64,000 nucleotides of DNA from Phallusia fumigata (taxonomy: Eukaryota > Chordata > Ascidiacea > Phlebobranchia > Ascidiidae). This document shows positions 22,106 through 32,785 of the stretch, in pieces. The position numbers and the translations under genes were made by a program. The DNA lies in the NCBI GenBank assembly GCA_008931825.1, contig QXVZ01029387.1:372001-436000 (forward strand). The letters run 5' to 3'. The notes beneath the pieces were generated by a model, which ran no database searches, had not been told where the DNA came from, and saw only the letters and a program-made list of their open reading frames with translations. Positions within the stretch are counted from its first letter, which is position 1; each line of letters begins with the position of its first letter.

Positions 22106-23021
22106 CCCAGCAGACACAAGTACGTCGAATAGACGTCAAATTGTGGTCACGACCAGTGGTCGAAATCTGGTGCAGTTTTTGGTCGAAAGTGCAAATTCAA
22201 AAGACGTCGAAATCTGACCCTAATTTAGACGTGCGTGGCTGGACGTTCTTTTGACGTCGAAAGATGTTCGCTATTTTTACTAGTGGTCGAAATCTAGTAC
22301 AGTTTTTGGTCGAAAGTGCAAATTCAAAAGACGTCGAAATCTGACCCTAACTTAGACGTGCGTGGCTGGACGTTTGGTTGACGTCGAAATATATTCTTCG
22401 CCTATAAGGTCTGTGTTTGGATGACTACCTTGAGTCGATATTTAGTCGAAAACTCGCATCTAATAGACNNNNNNNNNNNNNNNNNNNNNNNNNNNNNNNN
22501 NNNNNNNNNNNNNNNNNNNNNNNNNNNNNNNNNNNNNNNNNNNNNNNNNNNNNNNNNNNNNNNNNNNNNNNNNNNNNNNNNNNNNNNNNNNNNNNNNNNN
22601 NNNNNNNNNNNNNNNNNNNNNNNNNNNNNNNNTGTACCAAAATTGGACTGTTTCGCGACGTGCTGTTCTTGACTTAATATAAACGTCGATATTCGGTAGG
22701 TATGTCTACGTCGTTCGACGTCGAAATTATGAAACTCACCGACCGACGTAAAATCTATGCTATTTTGACCGCCATACGCCGTACAAAAATGTCCGAAAAT
22801 TGGACATGCGACTTTGGTCTGTATTTCGACCACATATGTATGTCTAAAGAACGTACGAACAACGACTTCTAATTTTGGTCAGAAATGTACTAAAATTCGA
22901 CGTCGATTGGACGTAGTTATTTCGGACAGGCGGCGACCGAAGATCTCAATTGGTCGAATCGACGTCGCGACCGCATTTCGACTTCGATTGGACGTCGATA
23001 TGACGTCGTGTGTCTGCTGGG
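22106..23021. mobile_element. TIR element packed with GACGTC motifs
   Basis: It begins CCCAGCAGACACAAGTACGT and ends, on the opposite strand, CCCAGCAGACACACGACGTC: a 13-bp exact terminal inverted repeat extended by similar sequence. The interior carries many (T/G)GACGTCGA(A/T)A words on both strands, and two adjacent copies of a unit of about 115-130 bp (22146-22262 and 22277-22388). The gap at 22469-22632 interrupts it. No transposase is visible, so it is non-autonomous. A clear target duplication was not found. Confidence 0.65.
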
Positions 23022-25598
23022 CTGTAAATAAATGAACTAATTCCACTGTTGTAATCCTAACGTACACCACAACTAGACATTTACAAAGATATACAGTTGA
23101 TCAATCACACCTTATTCTACTTCGTACAGATACAATCTAAACTAAGGTTAGACTACCGGTGATTGTCCACTGTAAGATGTATATAAGTCGACATACGAAA
23201 TGTCTGCAGCGTCACAAACCCACAGCAGTAGACTAGGTCTTAAAATGTAAATAACAACAGAAGGCGGGAAAATTTCGGACGTAGTGTGCTGGTTTAATAA
23301 TTATGTTAAAATGTTAATGAATTCGCGTGCCAATGTTTCAAGTTGCGATAAACAGATGAAGATAATGATAATTTTAATTTGTACGTGTAGGCTGCCTTAA
23401 GTAGGATTATCGTTACAATCTGCAATAAAGGTTGGTTACACCCGCTCTCTGTCGCTCGTTGCTGCGCCAGTACCGTACTTGGTAGCACATAAAACATCAA
23501 AAAAGAGTCGATCAACTTGGCTCAAAAAATGTCATGTAAATCAGCTGTTATAAATGCACGTGTTTTCCGAGTGCCTGCGTGTTACATATGCTACCACCCC
23601 AATAAACTCTTCTGAAACTTCTTCGTCCGAAGCCCGTGGCAAAAAGAAACTTTAGAAAGTTCTGTTCTGTAGACCACGTTGGAAATTAGCATTAATATTT
23701 TTACTTCTGTGTGACTCACAAGTTTATTGTAAATTCATGGCGGATAACGTATTATTTCAACAAGCCTCAAGAACGTAACACATTCCGGATAACCAAGGGG
23801 TGACTGGTCGTAAGGTAACTTAAAGGCTACAAACCCTTCTATATATTCAAACGCTATACGGCTTTCACCAAATTTACTATTCACTTGTTACTGAAAATTT
23901 TGGTAGAAGTATCAAATGTCACGATATAAAAAGCGACTTGGTCGTGTAAAATATTAGTTTTCTATAATTAATGTATTTTATATTTGAAAAGTGTAGAAAA
24001 AAATTGTTTAAATGTTGAGCGAAGCTTATTTGTTTTTGCTTTGTCACTGTATTGTCGCTTGAAAATATCCGGTAGGGTTTACCACAAATGGTTCTTCTAA
24101 CGTTCCCTCCCTGTCTTGATTCTCCTTTGTGCCAAACTCGCCCTACGATGGAAGTCCCCGCCACATAACGCCTGCAATGAGAGAAGAGCTGCAGCGCGTT
24201 AGACCTCGATCCATCAATTGCCCCTTACTTGTTGGCGCTCCATAAGGTTTTTACGCTGCGCAGCTATTTCCGGCTTGGTGATTGTTTCAGTGCAATTGTG
24301 TCGGTACGATTTCTTTCACCAAATAAACTTAACTCAACAACTCAATCATAGAAAACGTAAAGCCACTCGCATTGCTGACCCATGGATCGTTGTGAAACTT
24401 GTGGGTTTAGGTTTTGCGAATTGCGGTTGTTAAAAATAGATGGATGTAGGCAAGGTAATGGAGATGACGCTTTGATCCCCAAAGGGACTGTTTTGGGGGC
24501 GAAGTTTTCTCAGATCCTATTTTAATTGCATTTTAAACAGTAAAGACAGAAAAAGTTATAACAAACAGAAGCAATATGCAGACAAAAACAAACTAAAATC
24601 CTGCCAAATAAAAAAGTGAAATATAAGGTGATTGTGTCACTTGTGTGTTTTTGGAGAGCCTTGTTTAATTGCAAAACAGTTGAAAAACATTTTGCCAGTA
24701 CGAGGCACACATGGTCATTAAATATATTCAAGGGCTTTTCAGCCCCTTGTGTAATTGCCACAATGGATGATGGTTAATTTGGCCACTACTGCAGCAGTAG
24801 CACTGGCCTTCCCAATTTCTTGTGGAAACATTCCCGGGATTTCCTGGCTTCCCGGGAAAATTATGTTCCGGAATCGTGGGAATTTTGTTTTAATTTCCCG
24901 GCAATATAGCAACAACAAAAAACAATTTACTATAGTGGGTAGTGAATAACTTTTGCTTTTGACCATTAAAAATCGAAAAAAAATGAACCTGTTAAGTATT
25001 TATTTTCTAAAACCTGATGTTAATCGTCACTTGGGTAGATTGCCCTATGTTTACAAACTATAAACATGAAACCAGCTATATGTTTCTGTTCTACTGAGAT
25101 TTCCAGGGCAGATTTAATTAATAATTGTGTTTGCTTTTTGATAAACCATGCTGCAATTGTAAACTGTTTACAATAAACATAACATAAACAACATAACATA
25201 ATTTCTTGGTTGTTTAGCTCCACAACCGCCAAAGGATCAGAGACCCCTACAATTTGTAGGCCTTCTTTTGACCACCTCTATAATGATGTAAATTAAGTGT
25301 ATACAGCCTCACATTATAGGGAGCAAAGGGGGTTGTATAAACTTATGTGTCTATGAGTGACTCGATCTTTAAACAAGTGCACTTTGACAAAAAAACTGCT
25401 ACTATGACAACATGTTGCTTTGTTTCAAAAGATCATGTGGGTATTGTGATGACTTTTAACCAGTAAAAGTACATTCATGTTGTCATTGTATTGCTTGTAA
25501 ATGTTTTCTCCTAATCAAATTTCATTTTATATGTTATAGGCAAATTTAAAGTATACAGGGTTGTTTGACACTACCAGACTGTATATTCGCTTTGGAAT
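23022..25598. other. Gene-free stretch upstream of CERT
   Basis: It holds one copy of short repeat family D (24223-24330) and a foldback-like block at 24805-24905 in which CCCGGGA and TTCCCGG recur. TTTTATATGTTATAG just before 25541 looks like a splice acceptor, so the CERT transcript may have an upstream non-coding exon here. I see no coding gene. Confidence 0.5.
24223..24330. repeat. Short repeat family D, copy 1
   Basis: It shares with 63155-63270 the order TTGGCGCT, about 25-30 bp, TGCGCAGCTATTTCCGG, GTGATT, then GTGCAATTGTGTCGGTACGA here against GTGCGATATGTTGTCGCTAC there. The orientation is the same. The family is not recognised. Confidence 0.45.
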
Positions 25599-27347
25599 AT
25601 GGCAGACTTTCAACCAAGTTTTAGTTGCTCTGAAGATGAGGAGGAATTTGTCAACGATGAATCTGATAATCCCAGTATGAAAGGTATTCTAAGCAAATGG
25701 ACAAACTACATACATGGATGGCAAGATCGCTTTGTTTGCTGCAGAGATGGAACACTATGTTATTACAGAACCCAAGATGAGACAGAGTTTGGATGCAGAG
25801 GATCTATTAGTCTTGTGAAGTCTTCTATTTCAAGCAATGAGTTCGACCCCTGTCGATTTGATATTACTATTAATGACAGCACTTGGTACCTGCGTGCTCC
25901 AACAGAAACAGAAAAGCAGCAGTGGATTGATGTTATTGAGGCAAATAAGCTTGATGCAGAAAGTGTTGGTCTAAGAAGGCATGGCTCATTGTTGTCTTTG
26001 GGTAGCGGCCCATCAATAACGTCTTCATCTTCCTTTCGGAAAACCTATGGCTTAAAGGAAAAGCTGGCGGAACTGGAAACATTCAGGGATATCTTGGACC
26101 GACAGGTCAATGTTTTGCAGAGGTATTTTGATGGCTGTGCAAGCCATGCTCAACCAAAAGATAGTCGTGATCATTGGACTGGTGAGAATGAAATTGTTGA
26201 AGATGACAGTCAATTGCACATTCCTCATATTGGTGATAACTCTGATAAACCAGCAGGGTTTAGTGGAATTGATTTTAAGGGGGAGGCCATTACTTTTAAA
26301 GCAACAACCAACGGAGTATTGACCACACTTTCCTATTGCATTGAGCTCATGAATAAACGTGAGGAAGTCTGGCAGAGACGTTTGGAGAAAGAACAAGAAA
26401 GAAGAAAGAAAATTGAGGAGCAGTACAGTGTTTCATTGGCAGCTGCAAAGAAAAATGTTGCCTTCCTGGGTAGTCCTGATTTCGAAGAAGGTCCACAGAG
26501 TGGTTTGACTGAGGAAGAGTTCTTTGATGCTGTGGAAGCTGAACTTGACCGACAGGAAAGAGTTAACAAAGATATTGAACATTCACGAAGTTTAATTCGA
26601 GAGGCTGAAAAGCAACCTAAAGGTGAACATAGACTTTCTGCAGAATTGGAAAAACATATTCAAAATCATCTATCTGACTCGCTCCAACTTCCTGGTAATG
26701 ACAATACTTGGGAGTTGTTTGCTGAAGAAGGTGAAATGAAAGTGTACAGAAAAGAGTTGGTTGAAGATGGTTTGATATGTGACCCCTTGAAGGCTATTCA
26801 CAGCATAAAGCGTGTCACTGCTCGGGAAATGTGCCACTACTTCTGGGATACAGACGTGAGGTTAGAATGGGAGGGCACGATTGAAAGTTTCAGAGTGCTT
26901 GAAGTTCTTGATGAAAGAACAATCATAATCTACCAAACACACAAGAGAGTATGGCCTTCCGCACAGAGGGACTGTCTGTATCTTTCATCGATGTTCAAAA
27001 TTGATAATCCTCCGGTCACAGATGGCAGCAGAATACCACATGATACTTGGATGGTATGCAACTTCTCAGTGGACCACAATGACGCAAATCCTGTTTCTGG
27101 ATGTGTTCGAGCAACTGTGGAAATATGTTTAATTTGCCAAACCTTTGTTACACCACATGGAGATAACCGCCCCATTGATAGAGACTGTCTTCACTGTGAC
27201 ATAGTTTATGTGGCGAATGTAAATCCGGGTGGTTGGGCACCAGCTTCAGTGTTACGCGCTATTTACAAGAGGGAATACCCAAAGTTTTTGAGAAGGTTTA
27301 CCGCATATGTTCAAACCAAAACCAAGGAAAAGGAGATATGGTTTTAA
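25599..27347 (+). CDS. CERT1: Ceramide transfer protein CERT (STARD11), single coding exon
   Basis: Carries ceramide from ER to trans-Golgi for sphingomyelin synthesis. It has 582 residues against about 598 in human CERT-L, in one uninterrupted frame. Domains in order: PH domain (about 27-116, GWQDRFVCCRDGTLCYYR), which binds PI4P on the Golgi; serine-repeat motif (129-146, RRHGSLLSLGSG), phosphorylated to switch the human protein off; LKEKLAELETFRDILDRQV; a coiled coil (about 250-275); the FFAT motif EEFFDAVEAEL (306-316), which binds VAP proteins on the ER; and a START domain (about 368-577) with IIIYQTHKRVWPSAQRD, VCNFSVDH and YVANVNPGGWAPASVLR. Residues placed like the human ceramide contacts (Glu in WEGTIE, Gln in YQTHK, Asn in CNFS, Tyr in VYVAN) are present. 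The start Met precedes an acidic N-terminus like human. The lack of introns is odd for this gene. Confidence 0.95.
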   Translation: MADFQPSFSCSEDEEEFVNDESDNPSMKGILSKWTNYIHGWQDRFVCCRDGTLCYYRTQDETEFGCRGSISLVKSSISSNEFDPCRFDITINDSTWYLRAPTETEKQQWIDVIEANKLDAESVGLRRHGSLLSLGSGPSITSSSSFRKTYGLKEKLAELETFRDILDRQVNVLQRYFDGCASHAQPKDSRDHWTGENEIVEDDSQLHIPHIGDNSDKPAGFSGIDFKGEAITFKATTNGVLTTLSYCIELMNKREEVWQRRLEKEQERRKKIEEQYSVSLAAAKKNVAFLGSPDFEEGPQSGLTEEEFFDAVEAELDRQERVNKDIEHSRSLIREAEKQPKGEHRLSAELEKHIQNHLSDSLQLPGNDNTWELFAEEGEMKVYRKELVEDGLICDPLKAIHSIKRVTAREMCHYFWDTDVRLEWEGTIESFRVLEVLDERTIIIYQTHKRVWPSAQRDCLYLSSMFKIDNPPVTDGSRIPHDTWMVCNFSVDHNDANPVSGCVRATVEICLICQTFVTPHGDNRPIDRDCLHCDIVYVANVNPGGWAPASVLRAIYKREYPKFLRRFTAYVQTKTKEKEIWF

Positions 27348-27526
27348 AGATTGTTTTTAGTGGTTTTTGTCATTATGTGTGTTGTATTTAATCGTGGTTG
27401 TGATAACATAACTTCCAGGTGTACAGATTTAAGAGTTGCTTGGCATGAGAAGATAATATATGCAAATATCTCAATTTAATATCTTTGAAATAGAGCATTG
27501 TTGTAACCATGATGATTTTTTTGCTT

Positions 27527-27532
27527 AATAAA
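27527..27532 (+). promoter_or_regulatory. Likely CERT polyadenylation signal
   Basis: AATAAA about 180 bases after the CERT stop codon, the first canonical hexamer downstream. Confidence 0.6.
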
Positions 27533-28971
27533 TTTCCAGATTCTAGACTTATATTTTCTACATTCAGTTTTATTCGATTACCAAAGTAATTTGACTTATT
27601 TTTAAACTTTAGTTGGGCAATTTATGTTTGTGCAACAGCATGTGGTATAAATACACTTAGCTAGTCCTACCTGAGTATGGGTTGGGGTTTATATGTAATT
27701 TTGCATAATGGGGTTGTTAAAAATAGTCTGTGGAACTGCTTTTCCATTTGTAGAAGTCGATATATATCTTACGTGTGAATTTTTAAGTAATATTTCTTCT
27801 CGGAGATGGCCTTATTTAGCAGTGCCAGAAAGAAAAGTGCAAGTTAAAAAATTTTTTGTTCAGTGTCTGAAAACACATTGTGGGTATAAGAGGTGTATAA
27901 AAAACATTCTTTGATGCATAGCGTTAATCCTATGCAATACTAACACTGAAGACCTTTGGACCTGTTCTGTGCAAGTACAGACATGCTAATTTAAATGCCG
28001 CTGTCAATGCATTGGTAAACCCGTGATAAAATTTCGTGATAGGAGTCTGCTAGTGATGGTTCGAAAATTAGGACGACAGTAACATCTCGGTCGAATAAGC
28101 TTTTTTATTGATGATTTGGTTTAATTTGTTGATTTATACCAAAGACGACCTCTTTCAAAACAACTCCTCAGCTTTGACAATTCTGAAAAGCAGTCACATC
28201 TTCGTTGAATCACATGCGCAGGTAAACAAGCACCTAAACCTTAAGTATTCACCTTTCCGCAAGCAACCCCAGTCGTGGGTTGAAATAATATCACCTAAAT
28301 AAGATGAGTCACTTTGTTTTAAAATCATGTGACAAATGGTAGTTTTGTTACTCCAGTGCTGTAATTGCACCTTAGTACACCTGTGTACAGGATATAGCCT
28401 GGTTGCAAAAATCTGCAATTAGCGTTTTTGAGCTCAATACGGTTTTAACTTCTTTCGTGCTTAAACTTAATTCGCAAAGAAAATACAAACAGAAGCCAGA
28501 TAAATCCAACATTTTTTGCAAACGGATCGTTGGATAAGAATTTTTATTTTTAAGAAGGAACTTCTTTGATGTATGTTGTATTTTATCCTCGATAGCCAGA
28601 ACACCCTGGGAATGTGTGATGCTTATGCCAGTACTTGCCCCACTTTCTTTACAATTTTTTGGGGAGTTTGTGTTGATGACTTTAATTTGGGTCAGCCACT
28701 TTCATTGGGTGAAACAATGTTTCTTAAGTTTTCTGTTCAAAGGAACCTAATTGTCGGAGACAGGATTACAACCCACAACCTTGCAGACACTGTTGCGCTG
28801 ACCACTCTGCCATTTTACCGTCTGTTGCCCTCTATATCAGACACTGCTGTTATGGTTAACACTCATAAAATCACATTAATAATGAAAAAAAAGGTTTTCA
28901 ATGGTTAACGATTTTTTACAAGCCAATAATGTGATTGCAAAAACAACGATACGTTGTATTTTAAGGGCTTT
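27533..28971. other. Convergent intergenic stretch between CERT and the DHX35-like gene
   Basis: It contains a tRNA-derived SINE copy at 28646-28840 and no supported gene. Confidence 0.55.
28646..28840 (-). mobile_element. tRNA-derived SINE, family A, copy 1
   Basis: On the minus strand the head reads TGGCAGAGTGGTCAGCGC (A-box-like), then GGTTGTGGGTTGTAATCC (B-box-like), as in a Ser/Leu-type tRNA. A body follows with AAACTTAAGAAACATTG, and an end with TGACCCAAATTAAAGTCA. A second copy at 32163-32350 shares head, body and end. Confidence 0.7.
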
Positions 28972-31330
28972 CTATGTGTTTGATGATGACACAAAGAAAT
29001 GTGGAGCAACTTCCATCAACCATTCAGGCTGTATGACTGTTATGCCTTTTATAAAAACATGTGAAGTCTCAACAAGTTCTGAGTAGACAACCCACTTGGG
29101 TAGTTGTTTCTGGAGTGTAATGGTGGATGAAGGGTGGACTATTAGACGTTGTTTGGTAAATAAACTTTGATAACTTCCATCAAGTTGAAGCTGTGCAGTA
29201 TTTCTAAACAGTCCGGAGGCAATGCATTTCTGGAGGCTTTCAATATCAGTGGAGCAAGACAAGATGGGAATATTTAACTGTTTCAGGAAGCCCTGAATTT
29301 TATGTCGCGTTTTTACAGCTTCTTGTAACCTCGTATGATTAAACATGAATTGGTTACACCAACCTTTGCTCATATTGCCATCAGTTACAAAGCCATTGTA
29401 CACATTTAGCAAAGTGACCACATCACCTTGTTCCACAGCAAACTTACTGTGCATTTTTCTCACAGATTTCCTTTGGTTTGGCTGAAAGGATACAACATTT
29501 ACCAGCATCATTGCAATGACAGTAACAATCTCATTTGAACATGAAAACTTTTCTGAATCAACCAACATCTTTACAAACATTGGATGAAGAGGAAGTTCAG
29601 CCATCTTTTTTCCATAGTTTGTAGTGAGATTTCCATTGTCATCTAATGCACCCATAGAAAAAAGGTACTCCACACTTTGCATCACTGAGTATGGTGGAGG
29701 CGGGGATAAAAATTTGAAGCGAAGAATGTTGTCCACACCCAAAGCTTTAAGTCTAATAATGATTGGCACAAGGTTGCTTCTTTTAATTTCAGGGCTTGCT
29801 GAATCTGATAACATTGACATGTTCTTTTCTTCGAACAAACGGTAGACTTTTCCTGGCCTATGAAACAAAGTAAAGAGGGAGCTTAAATTTAACAAATAAA
29901 AGAAAAAAAAGTGTTTTGTTTCTAAGGGGCTAGGAAGTTTGTTTGGATAAAATGTTTTTAGAAGATTTGTGGCATATAGTTATCGGTATCACCCCCAGAC
30001 AAACAATAGTTGCACATGTGATATTTGCTGTAACATTACTTTACACCTGTTGGTCCACAGGGATTGCTGTTTTTAAAAGTGGGATGCAAGTTTTTTTTAA
30101 ATGTGCTTGATAAGCTAACAATATCAGCCAAAATAAAATGACAGCTTTAAAAAAGCAATCACACCCTGATTTTTTGTTCAGAAAAAAGTATAAAGCCATT
30201 TTGAAACTATTTTCTCACCTAAGCCTTCCACAACGTCCTGCTCTTTGATCAAGGGATGCTTTGGATGCTGGACATGTCACAATCGACTCAGTGCTCGTTG
30301 TGGGATTAAATTTTTTTACTTTCACAAAACCACAATCTGTGACATAAACAATTCCAGGTATCGTGACAGCAGTCTCGGCAACATTTGTAGATATTATTAC
30401 TTTCCTTGTGTGCCTTGAAGCACGTTCAAAAACCCTTTTTTGTTCAGACATAGGCAATGATGCATATAGAGGCAGGATAAGGAGATACTTTCCATCATGA
30501 CTTTTGTTCCTCATAGTATTTTTTAGTATTGCAACAACCTCTTCTACTTCTTCTTGGCCTGTGACAAATGAAAGTATATCCCCGTCTCTTTCATGGTAGT
30601 GTATTTTGAGAACAGTGTCAGCAGTTTGTTGAACATAATTAGCAACTGGAAGTGCACTGTAAAATATTTCTGGGGGTACTAATTTTTTGGGAAAATGCAG
30701 TACAGCAGCAACTTTATCTTGCTTCAAACCATGATTGAAGTATTGCTCCACCATCTTCACATTGTATGTTGCTGAAGATACAATCACTCTTAAATCAGGC
30801 CGTTTTAGCTGAATTTTTTTCAAAAGTGCAAGGCACAAGTCTGTGTTGATGTTGCGTACATGGACCTCATCCAACATAATTACACAAAACTTGGAGAGTA
30901 AAGGATCTTTCATGATCTCATGAAGCAAAATTCCATCAGTCATATACTTGATTAAACCTTCTGTTGGATTAGTACATTTTTCAAACCTGATTTCAAAACC
31001 AACTTCAACTCCAAGCAAACAATTCATTTCATCAGCAACTCTTTCTGCTAAGGACACTGCTGCTACAGGATTGGGTTGCGTTACTCCAACACACCATTTC
31101 CCTTTTTCAGGCCAACCAGCGGAAGCTAAGTACTGTGGAATTTGCGTTGATTTCCCACAACCTGTCTCCCCAGTTACAATGACTGTTCGGTACTGTTCCA
31201 ATAAATACAATAAATGTCTTCGATATTGAAACACAGGTAATTGTTCTTTTTGTTTTGTAAGAGAGTAATCAGCATATGAAGCCACTGATTGATTCACATT
31301 TCTGCTTCTTCGATAGGGTGGCTTGTTCAT
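28972..31330 (-). CDS. DHX35: DEAH-box RNA helicase, DHX35-like (2 exons)
   Basis: ATP-dependent RNA helicase of the DEAH/RHA family; human DHX35 is found with spliceosomes. Exons (-): 30219-31330 and 28972-29857, joined in phase, 665 residues against about 703 in human. Motifs: I GETGCGKST (54-62); Ia TQPNPVAAV (84-92); II DEVH (154-157); III SAT (186-188); IV-V region VLPLYASLP-like, STNVAETAVTIPG; VI QRAGRCGRLR at the exon junction. The C-terminal half matches the DHX35 winged-helix, ratchet and OB regions (LKALGVDNILRFKFLSPPPP, MAELPLHPMFVKML, SKGWCNQFMFNH, LPKWVVYSELVETS) and ends at the same place, EVAPHF. Oddities: motif II is DEVH rather than DEAH, and the usual RR of motif Ia (TQPRRVAA) is NP. 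The start Met is followed by a short basic N-terminus ahead of QYRRHLLYLL, as expected. Best called DHX35-like; a diverged paralogue is possible. Confidence 0.85.
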
Positions 31331-31549
31331 TGTTAAACACTTTTCAAATTCTGTCTAATTCAATTTCAGTGTTTGTTGAGAACCTAGTTACATTATGCTG
31401 GTTTTAAAAACTATCCTCAAATTTTATTTAAACCATTTATTAAACAGCACAAAGGGCTATATCTACCAGCCACAAAAACAATTAAGATAATTGGGGCCCT
31501 AAAATCAAACTTGTATAGTAATGTGCCTTTACCGAAAAAAACTCATACA

Positions 31550-31625
31550 GTAAACCTCGGTTAATAAGGATTCGATTGGCCCTAAATATTTATCCGGATT
31601 ATAGGCGAATATCTGGTTTAGGTTT
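31550..31625. mobile_element. Pogo/Tigger-like terminus fragment
   Basis: CAGTAAACCTCGGTTAATAA then GGATTCG, and about 40 bp on ATCCGGATTATAGGCGAATA, match the pogo/Tigger-style terminus CAGT-GAACCTCGGTTA-TCCGGA. No clear partner terminus was found, so it may be truncated. Confidence 0.4.
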
Positions 31626-32162
31626 ACCGGAGAGATGTTTTTGCACGACGTTTTACGTTTTAAAATCTACTCTCTGATTCTCTTTTCATACTGTGGCGGG
31701 GATTTCCCTTTTGACAAAATGTTATGCTAGATGATTTTTTTAGTGTTGCGGCGCAATAGTGTGCGATTTGCTACCTAATGTACCAAGGACAGATCCTTAA
31801 TAAATCATAGAGCTCACCAGGCAAAGAGCAATAAAGCTTTCAAGCTGTTTTTTAACAGCAGATTTAATTCTCGGAATAAGGGTGTCGAACCGGAACTGAA
31901 CCCAAGCTGGATTAACCAAATGGCCTTCCTTTACAAAACTCTGCAAACCGAATTAATTAGTTGACGTAACTGAGTTTAAACTTATTATTTTAGATTGCAC
32001 ATATTTTTGCCTATCCATTTCCTGCTTGAAATACTATTGTTTGTTTGTTTCATTTTTATCCTCGGGAGGTGGAGCAACGCTTATGAGTCCGCCGTCGAGC
32101 TACCTGCTTTAATTGCAGTTCCGTTGGATCATTTTTTATTTGATTTTTTTCGATTTTTGAAA

Positions 32163-32350
32163 GTTGCATGGTGACTTTAATTTGGGTCAACCCACCGGGT
32201 TCCTATGGGTTGGAGCATAGATAATCTATGGTTGGAGCAATGCTGCTTAAGTTTCTTGCTCAGGGAAACACAAGCGATATGGGATTAGAACCCACAACCT
32301 CGTGTGCACAAGGCAGTCGCGCGACCACTCGGCCATCTTGGCGGCCAACT
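32163..32350 (-). mobile_element. tRNA-derived SINE, family A, copy 2
   Basis: The minus strand reads GATGGCCGAGTGGTCGCGCG (A box), GAGGTTGTGGGTTCTAATCC (B box), then CTGAGCAAGAAACTTAAGCA, GCATTGCTCCAACC, and the shared end TGACCCAAATTAAAGTCAC. The ATTGCTCC block and CTTAAG motif are also seen in copy 1 in decayed form. The head resembles a Ser/Leu tRNA. It looks better preserved than copy 1. Confidence 0.75.
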
Positions 32351-32785
32351 ATAGTGTTTCTCGCATTTGAACAGTGTAAGCTGCCCCACGATGCCTATAG
32401 TTTTAAACATCTTGAAAAAGGTAGTGAAATAAATCCCTCCATTTCAGATCTCGCCGTTGAGTACTGCCGAAAGGTTATGACGGTAATGATTAATGAATAC
32501 ATAATTTATGATTTTAACATTTTAAAAGCGCGTGTTATTATTTTTGTTGTTTTGTTTATTATGACAAAATTTCCGAAAACGGGCAATAAAGGCTTGACAA
32601 CTGGAAATTTTGTGCATCAGCGATTTTGTTTTTTCCGCATTTTCCCATTTCGCACGCCAACGTGGATGCCCAACCAGGTGTGACGGATGGCAACGTCACT
32701 CGTTCTTCCAACAGGCCCGGTTTTGCACTTTGAAGATTTTATGATCTAACTCAGTTTAGTGCGCAGTTCAAAATACCGGTTAAGA

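Larger units (their letters stand above)
31331..32785. other. Divergent intergenic stretch between the DHX35-like gene and SSR1
   Basis: It carries a SINE copy (32163-32350) and a pogo-like left end at about 31550. Both promoters should be in this interval. I see no coding gene. Confidence 0.5.

Noticed and set aside
22402-22833. Frames across the second N run and within the GACGTC element
   Set aside because: Same N artefact; the rest is repeat sequence.
22106-23021. CRISPR-like array of GACGTC spacers
   Set aside because: Animal DNA, irregular spacing, and terminal inverted repeats point to a transposable element.
26052-26396. 114-codon minus-strand frame inside CERT
   Set aside because: Antisense shadow of a well conserved coding exon.
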